Below, piece by piece: positions 47,595 to 59,218 of a stretch of 64,000 bases of DNA. A program made the position numbers and the translations under genes. Below the pieces are notes generated by a model that saw nothing but the letters and a program-made list of their open reading frames with translations, was not told the origin of the DNA and did not search any database. This DNA is from Takakia lepidozioides (taxonomy: Eukaryota; Streptophyta; Takakiopsida; Takakiales; Takakiaceae), in contig CM060733.1 in assembly GCA_030704615.1 (NCBI GenBank), forward strand, positions 67,456,001 to 67,520,000, read 5' to 3'. Positions within the stretch are counted from its first letter, which is position 1. Each line of letters opens with the position of its first letter.

Positions 47595-48105
47595 GGATGA
47601 TTTCCCCTTGTGAGGGTTGAGAAGGGCTCATCTTCTTGTAGTTGAGCCTCCATTAGCCTCTCTCACCTCCATAGCTCTAGGTATTGAGAGGGAGTGTGTT
47701 GAGGGCTTTGTAGGGTGGATTCCTTTAGCAGAAGTGCCCTTGGCTTGACTTAGTTTATGTGATAGAGTGGATTTCACTTGGAAGGACTAGGGTTTGTTCT
47801 TAGTGTGATTGCTTCATGCTTGGAGAGTTTTCATTGTCTTCCAATTCCCCCATTTATCATCTCTTATCATTGTGGCACAACTTTCTAGGATTGTGTGCGT
47901 AGAATGTGTGGTGGACAGCGTTGTATGTTGTGGCATGATGCTTAGGTGCACGACAAGGCGGTGCCCCCTTTCTCGGCCTCATGGTTTTCCTAGCGAGGTT
48001 ATTTTTTCCTCGTACTCTTTGTATTCTCAATTTTGTGATAAATAAAATTTTCCAGGGCCTCTGTCCCCTGTTTTAAAAGAAAGAAAGAAAAAAGAAAAAA
48101 AAAGG
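47595..48105 (+). repeat. Retroelement 3' tail, second copy
   Basis: Matches 19015-19330 (TTTCCCCTTGTGAGG, TTGTAGTTGAGCCTCCAT, TAGGTATTGAGAGGGAGTG, GTGGTGGACA). It continues to GTGATAAATAAAATTTTCCA and an A-rich GAAAGAAAGAAAAAAG end, suggesting a polyadenylated 3' terminus. Confidence 0.65.
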
Positions 48106-50470
48106 TACATATTAGTTATGGCTTTTATTGGAGCGTTGCAATAGAGGAAGGCTCGGGTTAACCAATGTTTCAAGGGCCACAAGGCAAGATAAGCGTGGCC
48201 CTCCATCATAGTGGGTCGAGAGCAATGGGAAGGTGCCGCGTGGAGTAGCTCCGGTACTGTTTCGCCACCACCTCTCTTTCTTTTTACTACTCTCTCGCTT
48301 GGAAACTTTATTCTTCTCTTTATCGGCTACTCCGGTTCAAATTCTAAATTGGATATTAGAATCTGCGACTTGTTGGGTTCGTCTCGGTTGGAAATCTGGG
48401 AGTGAAGTTGTATTTGGTTATTGAAAGGTGCGGCTCTTTGCGAAGGTCATGCATAAGTCACTGAGGAAGGCAACCAAGGTGCTTGCCCTTGACCCCCGGG
48501 TTATTTATTTCTAGTGCACAAGGATAAATTATTGATGCCTTCGCCACCCATTTGTGTCGAGTCTTCGTAGTAGTTTAGGGAGTTAATTTGAATGCCTGTA
48601 CAAAGATTCGGTCTATATAGGGCTCTAACCTTCTTTAACTTGGTCGAAGACATATCTACGCAATTCAGTCTCGGTCAAGGTTTGAATTTGGTCTTGTTTT
48701 TTTAGTTTGCTAGCAAGTTGAACGACGCGAAAGGTGAATGGTAATTGAACAAACCCAAGCTTCTATTTTCGATAATTGTTACCGTGCTTCATGCGGTAAT
48801 TGGTGGGGAATCACGGAGCCTATCCATTTTTAGGGATTCATCCTAGTATTGCTGCGCAAGGCGTGCAGTTTGGGGCTATACTTTATTTTTCTAACAAGGT
48901 TGTGCAATTTCAAAAGCGATCTAGAGACTTCTAGAATTGGTGTCGTATTCATAGGAGACTTTTGATTTTGCAGCCAAATCAACCAAATTGATTGAAGTCG
49001 CTTTTCAACATGATAGGGTTTCTAGTTAATCGATAGGGCTTATATCTTTTGTTATTTGTCATTTGGTTTCTGATTCACTCCTAGCAGTCCATCTTTATTG
49101 AAAGTTCCCGACACTGGCAGGATCAGGTGGTTGCAACTTAATGAGAAGAGAGAGGGCTCAGAAATCTAAGCGAAGATGTGCACTGATATACCAAATTGTC
49201 TTCAAGTGTGGTGACTGCCATGCCATTCTGAGTCTCATGCTTGGTGGCTACTGTAGGTACTCTTAGAGCAAGTCACCAAAATACAATGACACGCGAGTCG
49301 CCGCTGGTGAGAAGGGGCTGAGAGGCATGCACGGCAAGCGTGGGCCAGTGCAGGTGTGGCTACAGGACAGGGAACTGGGTCAGGCTGTTGGGGATGCCAG
49401 CTGGCTACCGCAGATTATGCACCGCAACAATGATGCTCTAAATGGAATGCGGCATGTGGGGGTCAGTGTCTCTTTCTGAATCGTGTGGTGAGAGGATGGG
49501 CTCTCGATTCATCCCCTTCCAAAGACTGACTTTTACAGACATTAATAACTCCTTTGCCTTGCCTTTGAGGTGCTCTCTCTCTCCTCGGTATTCCAAAGTA
49601 CTGCATGAGACGTGCCCGTGCTGACGGTAGTTGCTGCCTTCCCTCATACTGGCCACTCCAATAAATGAAGACCCTCAGATAACATCGCATTTGAGTGAAT
49701 CAAATTAGATCTTTATAACTATGGGTTTAAGCAGGGATGATTGTAATTGCGTTGGAGTATGCCAGGATAGCCTAACAGCAGCATCCGTGTGGAAAAGGGG
49801 CTATAATTTTGAAGGCCTAGGGATGATGTACAGTATACTAGATGGTATGATCAAAAAACACATCCAAGTTGGATAGGTTTAGGAGGCAGGATCAAGTGAT
49901 GGTATTATAGCCATGTCATACAGCAGTGACTCCCTGGTGTAATTACAGCATCCAGCATTCTTCCTTGTGATTTCAGCGTTAACCTAACTAACCACAGCTG
50001 GTCCACGTATTATCTCTCACCTACAGCCATGAACAGAGATTCAGATGCTGCATGTGAGAGTGGCAAGAGATGTTGGAATGTCTGTTTTCCATTTCTCATT
50101 TTGAGACTTCCAAGTAACATCTCTGGCTTACAGAGCCATCAATCTGGGCAGGTCATGGTCTACCATCTTCTCCTTTCCGCCTAGATCTGCATCCGGGCAG
50201 TTCCGGATTGTCACCTGTCCCATAGTAGAGCTGTAAGTAGGCGATCGGCTTATTTCCAATCAACTGGTTTTGAGATGTTTCACGTTACCTTCTGACCCTG
50301 AAGCCACCACTCTGTCCTCAGGACTTGCCGCACACCTCACTGGGCTCAGGGAAGTTTTGACAAGGGATGCGTGCAAAGAAATCTGTCTATCACAAAAATA
50401 TTGTTAATTCCTATGTTTTGTTGAACACATGTGGTATTGGTTAATCACCCCGAAACCCACAAATCCGCAG
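48106..50470. other. No gene recognised; presumed upstream intron or 5' region of ATG9
   Basis: The first recognised ATG9 exon starts at 50471 with an acceptor, so at least one exon encoding the start codon lies upstream, here or further left. No convincing candidate was found. Short frames at 48211 and 49438 lack domain character. Confidence 0.5.
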
Positions 50471-50949
50471 GTGGAGTTGGAGCTTCCTGACTACTCTCGG
50501 CTACAAGGCGAAGATGGGGCCAGCCCTCCTGACTTTTTCGGGGGCGAAAGTTCCAATCGAGAAGCTATAACTGACCTAGATCGTTTCTTTGAGCGGGTGT
50601 ACCATTACTATTGCGACAAGGGCTTTTGGTGTATTGTCACACAATGGATCGTGGAACTTCTCACCCTGGGATTTACTATTGGGTTCTCCGGTTTTCTGCT
50701 TCTCTTTGTTAACTGGCAGGGATTGCTGAGTGCAAAGTGTGGCATTGAGGCTATAGATGATGGCAACCCTCACAATTGTGATCTAGCGAAAGAAGCGTTG
50801 TACTTGCACCCCCTTATACCTCTCACATTTGGCAAGGGTATTGTGGTAGCCTACCTTACCATCTTCTCACTCTACTGGATTTTTTGCTTCTTGCGCTTCT
50901 TCACACAGCTGCGGGAGACTCTTGAGATCCGAAATTTCTGTTATAACAG
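50471..50949 (+). CDS. ATG9: ATG9 exon with first membrane helices
   Basis: The acceptor is CCGCAG at 50465-50470 and the donor GTACCA at 50950 (phase 2). It starts VELELPDYSRL, the conserved start of the ordered core, and ends RETLEIRNFCYN. It includes two membrane segments. Confidence 0.92.
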
Positions 50950-52713
50950 GTACCACACTGGCACAATTGCTGTGTTCTTGACATGGGGGTTCCAGGATAA
51001 GGGAGTTATTTTCCTAGGTGCTTGCACATGTTTGTGAAGAGAGTGGAGCTAATAAAGGTAGCTGCCTGTAGATCCCCACTAGAAGCCATGACATTCTTTT
51101 CTCTTTCTTTGGCTGTCGTCCACCTTCTCTCTCCCTCTCTCTGTGGTTCCAGTGTGTTATTCTAGTAGGTATGTCCCTTGGGCCCTTTGGCCTCTCGTGG
51201 ACATGACATTTGTTCTTTTTTCTTTTCTCTCTGGCACTTTGATGCCATGTAACCAGGCTGTGTGTTATTTTGTGGGAATTTTGGGGGTTAGTTTTGATAC
51301 CTCCATGACTAGAAATTCCAACCATCTCGGAGAAGGTTGAAATCACAGGACTTCCTCTGTGCTGCCATGGCAGTATTACTTCACCATCACATTGTTGATA
51401 AATAAAGTGGATACTTTTATATTCTCATTCTTCTTCTCACCGATGCTCAATGATAACCTCATATTTGGGACAAACTACATAAAATTACAATTCTGCAGAT
51501 GGGAGCCTGTTGGCTGTTAGAGAGATATGGTCACTCACAAAACCAGGTGGAGAGGGTCTTTTGAATGTCTCTCTCCCCCTTTACCTTTTGCTTTTTCAAG
51601 TAAGAGGTCAACCAGATGAATCCATAAATTTGTGTGTGTGTGTGTGTGTGTGTTTGGGGGGGGGGTGGGGGATGGGGTTGGTCTTGGCAGCTTGGGGGTG
51701 ACAGAGCATGAACTGCAAACAATGACTTGGCCAATGCTTGTGGACAAAATAGTGCAGCTGCAGCGCCACCAGCAACTATGCATCGTGCGTCAGCTGTCAG
51801 CACATGACATTGTGAGCCGGATAATGCGCAAGGAAAACTACATGATAGGCCTTCTCAACAAGGGTGTACTTGCCCTACCAGTGCCCCAGTGGGTGCCGGG
51901 GGTCGGACCTGCAGTGGACCATGATGAGGGGGGTGCCAAGAAGCGGCTACTTCTGACCATGATGCTTGAGTGGAGCCTCAATTGGTGTATTCTTCAAAAC
52001 ATGTTTGACAGGCAGTGCTACTTACCTTATTCTTTACTCCAGACCTTCCCCCATAAAAGCAATCTACTTGATAGTGCTGAGTATGTGTCATGTGCTGACC
52101 GCTCGTTAAAGGTTTTTAGGCCAGCAAAGCTATGACCCAGGAGGACACAGAAAAACTAACTTGCTCTTGCGCATGGAAGCATAGGCTTTGACAAAATAGA
52201 CAAGAGATGGTATGAGCCCTTCGGTAAAAAGTGACGTGAACAGGGTTCTAACATTGCCTATGAGACTCCGTTCTTCTTTTTGTTCCTTCTTCTTTTTGTT
52301 ATTTGTCCTCTTGAATCAATTCGTTATCAATTGCCTTGTTATGTTTCCATCTCTGAAAGTGCTTCTTTAGCTTGGATGTAGCCTTCTCTTTGTAGCTTTC
52401 GTTACCTCTCAAGTGAGAGTTTGAAGTTTGTCAGGCTCTCACATAGGTGTACAAGGTTCTAAGATTGCTTTAGGATGGATCATGGGTTGCAGAAATTTCC
52501 TGATACGGAGAGATTTCACAAGCAACCCAGCTCGCCTTCGCAAGAGGCTAATGGCATTTGGTGTTGGGATGCTGCTGCTTTCTCCTTTCCTCCTCATCTT
52601 CATGCTCTGCTATTTCTTCCTCAGAAATGCTGAGCAGTTCTATAACCAGCCATCCTCTGCTGGTTCCCGGCGCTGGTCAAACTTGGCCAAGTGGACTTTC
52701 CGTGAATTCAATG

Positions 52714-52755
<42 letters not shown>

Positions 52756-55700
52756 TTTGTCGCGTTATTAGACCTGCCTTGGAGTACGGATCTGCTATAT
52801 GGGTTGTAAACTCCAACCAGCTTAAAGTCTCTAGACATTCAAGTGGGGGGGGCTTAAGGAGTGTATGTCAGCAGCTCCAAACAGCCAATGTGGGGGGGGG
52901 GGGGCGTTGGGGTGAGTTTGGCATTCCGTCCTTAAGCTCCCGACGAGATGAATTCAAGTCAGATGGTGGGGTCAGCTGCAACATATGCCAAACACAGATA
53001 TCCTAAGTTAATCGACTCTATATCTTGGAACAGGACCGCCCTGTCAAAAAGGCTAAGTCCTGGCAGAAGAGAGTAAGAAGAGATCCTCAAGGACCTGGAC
53101 CTGGATCCGCAAGTCTTGACCCTGCTGGATAAATCTGATTAGAGGCTGTAGTGTCAAAGCCATGTCTGTTGCCATGAGATTGTCTGATGAAAATGAAGTT
53201 AGGCCAGCGAAAACTTCCCTGAACTTGTTTCCAGTCTGTGACATGGGGGAGGACATCTTGGATGACCTCAAGGGTCTACCCCACTCTCGGCACTAGACTG
53301 AAATTTAAACTCAGGGCGGAAGCCTACCTTTGAACAGCAAACAGAAGCAGAGAGGAAAGGAGAGTGCAATTGCCCGTTGTGTGGGCAATCTGAAGACAGT
53401 ATTCATTTTCTGATACACTGTCCGGGGTTCTCTCACCAAAGAGACGCTCTCTTCAAATCTATTAAGGGAATTGTGCCTGTACCCCTGTTTACCAACTTTG
53501 AAAGTCTCGAGGCTGAGCCAAAAGCCCAGGCCCTCCTGAGGCCTAGTTTTTGGGCAAATCACACACAGCAGATTGATGCTTGTGTGAAGGGATTTCTAGA
53601 GGATATCTGGAAAACCTGGATTAATTCTATATATGGAGGTAAGTCTTACTACCAACGTCAGCCCCTGACAGAGGTAGGTTCTGTCCCTTTTGTTCCCGCT
53701 CAAACTGGGCGCGGGGTCAATGGCCACAAGGCTACGGCAAACAATGTCTTATGAGTACAATCTCACACAGAGTATCATAATTCTTAGGCATTGTCACTCT
53801 TATTTATGATGGGCGGAGGTATTCCTCTGTCAGGGGCTGACATTGGTAGTAAGACTTACCTTCATATAAAGAATTAATCCGGGTTTTCCAGATATCCTCT
53901 AGAAATCCCTTCACACAAGCATCAATCGCTGTGTGTGATTTGCCCAAAAACTAGGCCTCAGGAGGGCCTGGGCTTTTGTCTCAGCCTCGAGACTTTCAAA
54001 GTTGGTAAACAGGGGTACAGGCACAATTCCCTTGATAGAGTTGAAGAGAGCGTCTCTTTGGTGAGAGAACCCCGGACAGTGTATCAGAAAATGAATACTG
54101 TCTTCAGATTGCCCACACAATGGGCAATTGCACTCTCCCTTTCCTCTCTGCTTCTGTTTGCTGTTCAAAGGTAGGCTTCCTGCCCTGAGTTTAAATTTCA
54201 GTCTAGTGCCGAGAGTGGGTAGACCCTTGAGGTCATCCAAGATGTCCTCCCCCATGTCACTGACTGGAAACAAGTTCAGGGAGGTTTTCTGCCTAACTTC
54301 ATTTTCATCAGACAATCTCATGGCAACAGACATGGCATCGGACACTACAGCCTCTAAATCAGATTTATCCAGCAGGGTCAAGACTTGCGGATCCAGGTCC
54401 AGGTCCTTGAGAATCTCTTCTACTCTCTTCTGCCAGGACTTAGACTTCTTTGACATAGACCAAGGTGTAGCTCAAGGATGTAATCTCTCCCAACTGCTCT
54501 TCAATGTTTTCATCAATCAACTCCCCGAGGATGTGGAAAGTGAGGGATTTGGGTTAAGGGTGGGTGATACCGCCATACCAGCCCTTATGTTTGCGGATGA
54601 CTTCGCAGGCATAGGGGAGACTCCAACCAATCTCCAGGAGTTGATTGATTGCGCGAAGAGATACTCTGGGCTTTGGGGGCTAGAGGCTAACGTCAGCAAA
54701 CATGCAGTGGTAGCATTCAACGACAGAGGAGAGGGAGGAAGTGATCTTAAGTGGCAGTGGGGTAGCCAAGAGATCCCGGTCCTCTACACTTAACCGGGCA
54801 TTGAGTTTTCCTCCAATTGTAATTGGGATGCACATATCCGGAAAGTTGTTCAAACTGGCAAGGGCAAAGCTCTGGGGCTCACTAAATTTTCCACTGCAGA
54901 GGGGTCAACTCTGAGGTTAAGAAAACCATGCTTTGTCGCGTTATTAGACCTGCCTTGGAGTACGGATCTGCAATATGGGTTGATAACTCCAACCAGGCTA
55001 AGTCTCTAGAATCCATTCAAGTGGGGGTGCTTAAGGAGTGTATGTCAGCATGCTCCAAAACAGACAATGTGGCTGTTCGGGGTGAGTTTGGAATTCCGTC
55101 CTTAAGCTCCCGACGAGATGAATTCAAGGTCAGATGGTGGGGTCAGCTGCAACATATGTCCAACACCAGATATCCTAAGTTAATCGACTCTATATCTTGG
55201 AAACAGGACCGCCCTGTCAAACAGGCTAAGTCCTGGCAGAAGAGAGTAGAAGAGATTCTCAAGGACCTGGATCTGGATCCGCAAGTCTTGACCTTGCTGG
55301 ATAAATCTGACTTAGAGGCTGTAGTGTCCAAAGCCATGTCTGTTGCCATGAAATTGTCTGATGAAAATGAAGTTAGGCAGAAAACTTCCCTGAACTTGTT
55401 TCCAGTCTGTGACATGGGGGAGGACATCTTGGATGACCTCAAGGGTCTACCCACTCTCGGCACTAGACTGAAATTTAAACTCAGGGCAGGAAGCCTACCT
55501 TTGAACAGCAAACAGAAGCAGAGAGGAAAGGGAGAGTGCAATTGCCCGTTGTGTGGGCAACCTGAAGACAGTATTCATTTTCTGATACACAGTCCGGGGT
55601 TCTCTCACCAAAGAGACGCTCTCTTCAAATCTATCAAGGGAATTGTGCCTGTACCTCTGTTTACCAACTTCGAAAGTCTCGAGGCTGAGCCAAAAGCCCA

Positions 55701-55929
55701 GGCCCTTCTGAGGCCTAGTTTTTGGGCAAATCACACACAGCAGATTGATGCTTGTGTGAAGGGATCTCTAGAGGATATCTGGAAAACCCGGATCAATTCT
55801 ATGTATGAAGGTAAGTCTTACTACCAACGTCAGCCCCTGACAGAGGTAGGTTCTGTCCCTTTTGTTTCCGCTCAAACTGGGCGCGGGGTCAATGGCCACA
55901 AGGCTACGGCAAACAACGTCTTATGAGTA

Positions 55930-55964
<35 letters not shown>

Positions 55965-57963
55965 GGCTACGGCAAACAACGTCCTATGAGTACATTCTCT
56001 CTCCCACACACACACACACACAACAAATCACACACAGCAGATTGATGCTTGTGTAAAGGGATTTCTAGAGGATATCTGGAAATCTTGGATCAATTGTCTG
56101 TTCCAAGGTAAGTCGGACTACCTGCATCAGCCCCTGACAGTTTCTGTCGCTTTGTGTTCCGCTCAAACTGGGCGCGGGGTCAATGGCCACAAGGCAACGT
56201 CTATGAGTACATTCTCTCACAACAAAGTTAGGCACAAAACTTCCCTTAACTTGTTTCCAGTCTGTGACATGGGTGAGGACCTTAAGGATGACCTGAAGGG
56301 CCTACCTACCCTTGGCACTAGACTGAAATTTAAACGAAGGGCGGAGAGCCTACCTTTGAACAATAAACAGATGCAGAGAGGAAAGGGAGATTATCAATGG
56401 CCAATGTGCGGGCAGCCTGAAGACAATGTCTATTTGACAATGTCCGGGGTATTCTCATCAGAGAGCAACCCTCTTCAGGTACATCATGAACATAGTCCCT
56501 GCACCTCTGCTCACCAATTCTCAAAATCTTGAGGCTAAAGCTCTGGCCGTGTTGGGGTCTAACTGCTGGGCAGATCACACACATTAGCTTGATGCTTGTG
56601 TGAAGAGCTTTCTAGAGGAAATCTGGAAAACCTGAACATTTGTTAATATCACAGTAAGTCCCACTACTGGAGTGAGCCCCTCACAAAGGTAGTATCTGTT
56701 CCCTTTGATCTGCCCAAACTGGGAGGGGGGTCTATGGACACAAGGCTACGGCAAACAACATCTTATGAGTACATTCTCTTCTCTCTCATTCATTCAACTT
56801 ACCTGCATGAGGCATTCTGCCGTTGTGCAAAGCTTGGGCTTTGACTAGGTCTTTGGTTTATGTGGTTATATGGTTTGTTTGTTCTTTGGTTCTTTCACTT
56901 CTTCTGTCCCTGGCCCTGTAGGTTGTTGTTGTTTTTTTCTCCCCTCCCTCATAGAGATTCAATTTATTTGCCATGAAATTCAATGTATGTTTTTCCCAAC
57001 TAGCTTATTGGACTATTTGTTGGCCTACAACAGTTGGACCACATGTTCAAGCACCGTTTGAATGCGAGCCACAAATATGCAGTGGAGTATGTGAAGCAGT
57101 TTCCATCACCCATTATTTCCATGATTGCCAAATTTATTTCATTTGTAGCGGGTGCCTTTGCAGCCGTTCTCATTGGCATTGCCCTCATTGACGAGTCCCT
57201 TGTGGAGGCCCAAGTAAGACCTTTCGAACCCTACTTCTGAATTATCTGTTGAATGCGACGTGGACTAACCTGTCAAGTGTGGTCTCTGCATTTGTTGTCA
57301 GGTTTGTAGCTCACCTTGTAAGATCATGCAGTTAACACTGATTCGCCTATCCCTTTGCGTGGCACAGATAGGAAGCCGCAACCTAATCTGGTACACGGCC
57401 ATCTTTGGGACCATATTGGCGCTTAGTAGATCACTGGTTATGGAAGAGTATCAGATCTTTGATCCCGAGGGTGTGATGCGCCACATTACGAGGCATACAC
57501 ACTACATGCCCAAGCACTGGCGGGGTGCTGAAAACACTGAAACTGTGCGGTCAGAATTTGAGGCTCTTTTTCAGGTAACAACTGTTCTGTCAGTCCACTT
57601 TTGGAGCAGGAATGGGTTAGTCTTTTGTGACGATAGAAGCAATGGCACTTCAATTCTAACTGCCTCAAGGGCACCGGCATCCAGCCCTTTAACCAGTTTG
57701 ATACTGCAATGATAATGCCCCACCTAACAAACTGCCCTGGTTACAGGTAAGAGTACAGGAACCTGTGACTACCTGCAGATTGACCTTTTACCTTGTATTC
57801 CTGCAACTGAATATTTAGGTCTGCTTCCTTGTCCCCTAAAGTTGAAAGTTATGGGAGATTATGAGTTGTTGTGGCATGTGTGCAGTACAAGGGCTTGTTG
57901 TTTTTTGAGGAGATGGTGTCCATCTTTGTTACGCCCTTTATCCTCTGGTTCTTCTTGCCCACT
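50471..57963 (+). CDS. ATG9: Autophagy-related protein 9 (six internal exons; both ends missing)
   Basis: ATG9 is the multispanning lipid scramblase of autophagy, found on Golgi-derived vesicles that seed the phagophore. Exons are 50471-50949, 51691-52014, 52493-52715, 57034-57213, 57368-57574 and 57886-57963, all GT-AG with compatible phases. The joined reading contains family hallmarks: DLDRFFERVYHYYCDKGFWC, several hydrophobic helices (IVELLTLGFTIGFSGFLLLF, IVVAYLTIFSLYWIFCFLRF), RKENYMIGLLNKGVLALP, LLLSPFLLIFMLCYFFLRNA EQFYN, FREFNE|LDHMFKHRLNAS, KQFPSPIISMIAKFISFVAG, HTHYMPKHWRG and a final helix LLFFEEMVSIFVTPFILWFF. No stop or frameshift interrupts the exons. The 4.3-kb intron 52716-57033 holds LINE fragments. 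The C-terminal exons are not found before 64000 and presumably lie beyond. Confidence 0.93.
51632..51670. repeat. (GT)n and G-rich tract near an ATG9 acceptor
   Basis: TGTGTGTGTGTG is followed by a ten-base G run about 20 bp before the acceptor at 51690. Length variation here could affect splicing. Confidence 0.7.
51691..52014 (+). CDS. ATG9: ATG9 exon
   Basis: The acceptor is TTGGCAG at 51684-51690, just past a (GT)n/G-rich tract. The donor GTGCTA is at 52015 (phase 2). It encodes LGVTEHELQTMTWPMLVDKI through EWSLNWCILQNMFDR. Confidence 0.92.
52493..52715 (+). CDS. ATG9: ATG9 exon
   Basis: The acceptor is GGTTGCAG at 52485-52492. It reads NFLIRRDFTSNPARLRKRLM through KWTFREFNE. The donor is GTCTCT at 52716, the first bases of a (TC)n tract leading into LINE sequence. 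The exon-intron junction is therefore at a simple repeat. Confidence 0.92.
52716..52754. repeat. (TC)n microsatellite at the ATG9 intron start
   Basis: An uninterrupted TC tract joins the ATG9 donor to the 5'-truncated LINE fragment. LINE copies in this family end in the same (TC)n, so the tract may be the tail of an earlier copy. Confidence 0.85.
52755..53772 (+). mobile_element. LINE fragment 1 (3' part of ORF2, sense)
   Basis: Starts at LCRVIRPALEYGSAIWV and runs to the 3' end GGCTACGGCAAACAATGTCT TATGAGTAC. It encodes the C-terminal region after the reverse transcriptase with a Cys/His knuckle (CPLCGQ...DSIHFLIHCPGF). Many single-base indels (near 52850, 52890, 53080, 53150, 53290) destroy the frame. 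Confidence 0.9.
53820..54456 (-). mobile_element. LINE fragment 2 (antisense, truncated at both ends)
   Basis: A reverse-complement copy of the region from KSWQKRVEEIL to the distal part. It lacks the last ~90 bp of the family 3' end, because the sequence starts at CCTCTGTCAGGGGCTGA. It is tail-to-tail with fragment 1 and abuts fragment 3 at 54456. Its 181-codon frame is open through the CPLCGQ knuckle. Confidence 0.9.
54457..55962 (+). mobile_element. LINE fragment 3 (reverse transcriptase end plus C-terminus, sense)
   Basis: Begins inside the reverse transcriptase: QGCNLSQLLFNVFINQLP, then ALMFADDFAGIGET (the catalytic FADD box). After a stop at 54791-54793 comes a 332-codon open frame (54928-55923) to GRGVNGHKATANNVL. 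It ends TTATGAGTACATTC followed by (TC)n at 55933-55962, the probable native tail. Confidence 0.92.
55963..56790 (+). mobile_element. LINE fragment 4 (diverged subfamily)
   Basis: A short copy of the 3' end (GGCTACGGCAAACAACGTCC, then (TC)n and (CA)n at 55995-56022) is followed by a diverged C-terminal region (VRHKTSLNLFPVCDMGEDLK, WPMCGQPEDNVYLTMSGVFS). It ends again with the family 3' motif near 56745-56775. Divergence from fragments 1-3 indicates an older insertion. Confidence 0.85.
57034..57213 (+). CDS. ATG9: ATG9 exon
   Basis: The acceptor is CTACAACAG at 57025-57033 and the donor GTAAGA at 57214. It encodes LDHMFKHRLNASHKYAVEYV through IALIDESLVEAQ, including one membrane helix. Confidence 0.92.
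57368..57574 (+). CDS. ATG9: ATG9 exon
   Basis: The acceptor is GGCACAG at 57361-57367 and the donor GTAACA at 57575. It encodes IGSRNLIWYTAIFGTILALS through VRSEFEALFQ, with the family signature HYMPKHWRG. Confidence 0.92.
57886..57963 (+). CDS. ATG9: ATG9 exon (last in window)
   Basis: The acceptor is GTGTGCAG at 57878-57885 and the donor GTGAGC at 57964. It encodes YKGLLFFEEMVSIFVTPFIL WFFLPT, 26 codons, corresponding to the last membrane-embedded helix of the core. Confidence 0.85.
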
Positions 57964-58392
57964 GTGAGCTTTTGCCTTCCTCCCCATGGCTACTCCTGCT
58001 GCACCTTTGCTCTTTCTGTTATTCATCGTGACTAATGACTTGGCTCTACTTTGCTTGAAGGACATGTTGATGGTGTACTTGGGGGTGTGTTTCCATCAAC
58101 ACCCACTCACCCTCAATCCACTAGATAATAGCGGGTGAGGAGGGTTTCCATCAGCATCAACTCAGCCACTCACCCCTTATTATCTGGCAGAAAACCCACC
58201 AGGAGAGTGGACTAACCTCTTACATGGCAGGCATCCATTAGTCAGTACAAATAGTGGACAAAGATTATGGTCAGCAGATGGAACCCTTCACTCGCTATTT
58301 CCTGGTGGTCATGCTTAATTTGTAATAGAGTATTCAGCACAAGTGGGTGTAGATGGAAACGCACCCTTAGGGGCCTTTGCTTTTGTGGGTTG
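57964..58392. other. ATG9 intron, no coding feature seen
   Basis: Sequence between the last ATG9 donor and the LINE 3' end. A short repeat of ACTCACC/CACCCACTCACC and TTTCCATCA words occurs at 58080-58170. Confidence 0.5.
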
Positions 58393-59218
58393 AGAGAATG
58401 TACTCATAAGACGTTGTTTGCCGTAGCCTTGTGGCCATTGACCCCGCGCCCAGTTTGAGCGGAAACCAAAGGGACAGAACCTACCTCTGTCAGGGGCTGA
58501 CATTGGTAGTAAGACTTACCTTTATATAAAGAATTGATTCGGGTTTTCCAGATATCCTCTAGAAATCCCTTCACACAAGCATCAATCTGCTGTGTGTGAT
58601 TTGCCCAAAAACTAGGCCTCAGAAGGGCCTGGGCTTTTGGCTCAGCCTCGAGACTTTCGAAGTTGGTAAACAGAGGTACAGGCACAATTCTCTTGATAGA
58701 TTGGAGGAGAGCTTCTCTCTGGTGAGAGTACCCCGGACAGTGAATCAGAAAATGAGTATTGTCTTCGGGTTGCCCACACAACGGGCAATTGCTTTCCTCT
58801 CTGCTTCTGTTTACTGTTCAAAGGTAGGCTTCCTGCCCTGAGTTTAAATTTCAGTCTGGTGCCGAGAGTGGGTAGACCCTTGAGGTCATCCATGATATCC
58901 TCCCCCGTGTCACAGACTGGAAACAGGTTCAGGGAAGTTTTCTGCCTAACTTCATTTGCATCAGACAATTTACTGGTTGGAGTTATCAACCCATATAGCA
59001 GATCCGTACTCCAAGGCAGGTCTAATAACGCGGCAAAGCAAGGTTTTCTTGACCTCAGAGTTAATCCCTCTGCAGTGTAAAAATTTAGTGAGACTCAGCG
59101 CTTTGCCCTTGCCAGTTTGAACAACTTTCTGGATATGTGCCAGTTACAGTTGGAGGAAAACTCAACGCCCAGGTAGAAGAGAGGACCGGGATCACAGCTT
59201 TTGGTGTGAGCATACAAG

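Noticed and set aside
53820-55962. Twin-priming (5' inversion) of a single LINE insertion
   Set aside because: The inverted piece covers the C-terminal region that is also present in the sense piece, whereas twin priming inverts the more 5' part. Two separate copies are required.
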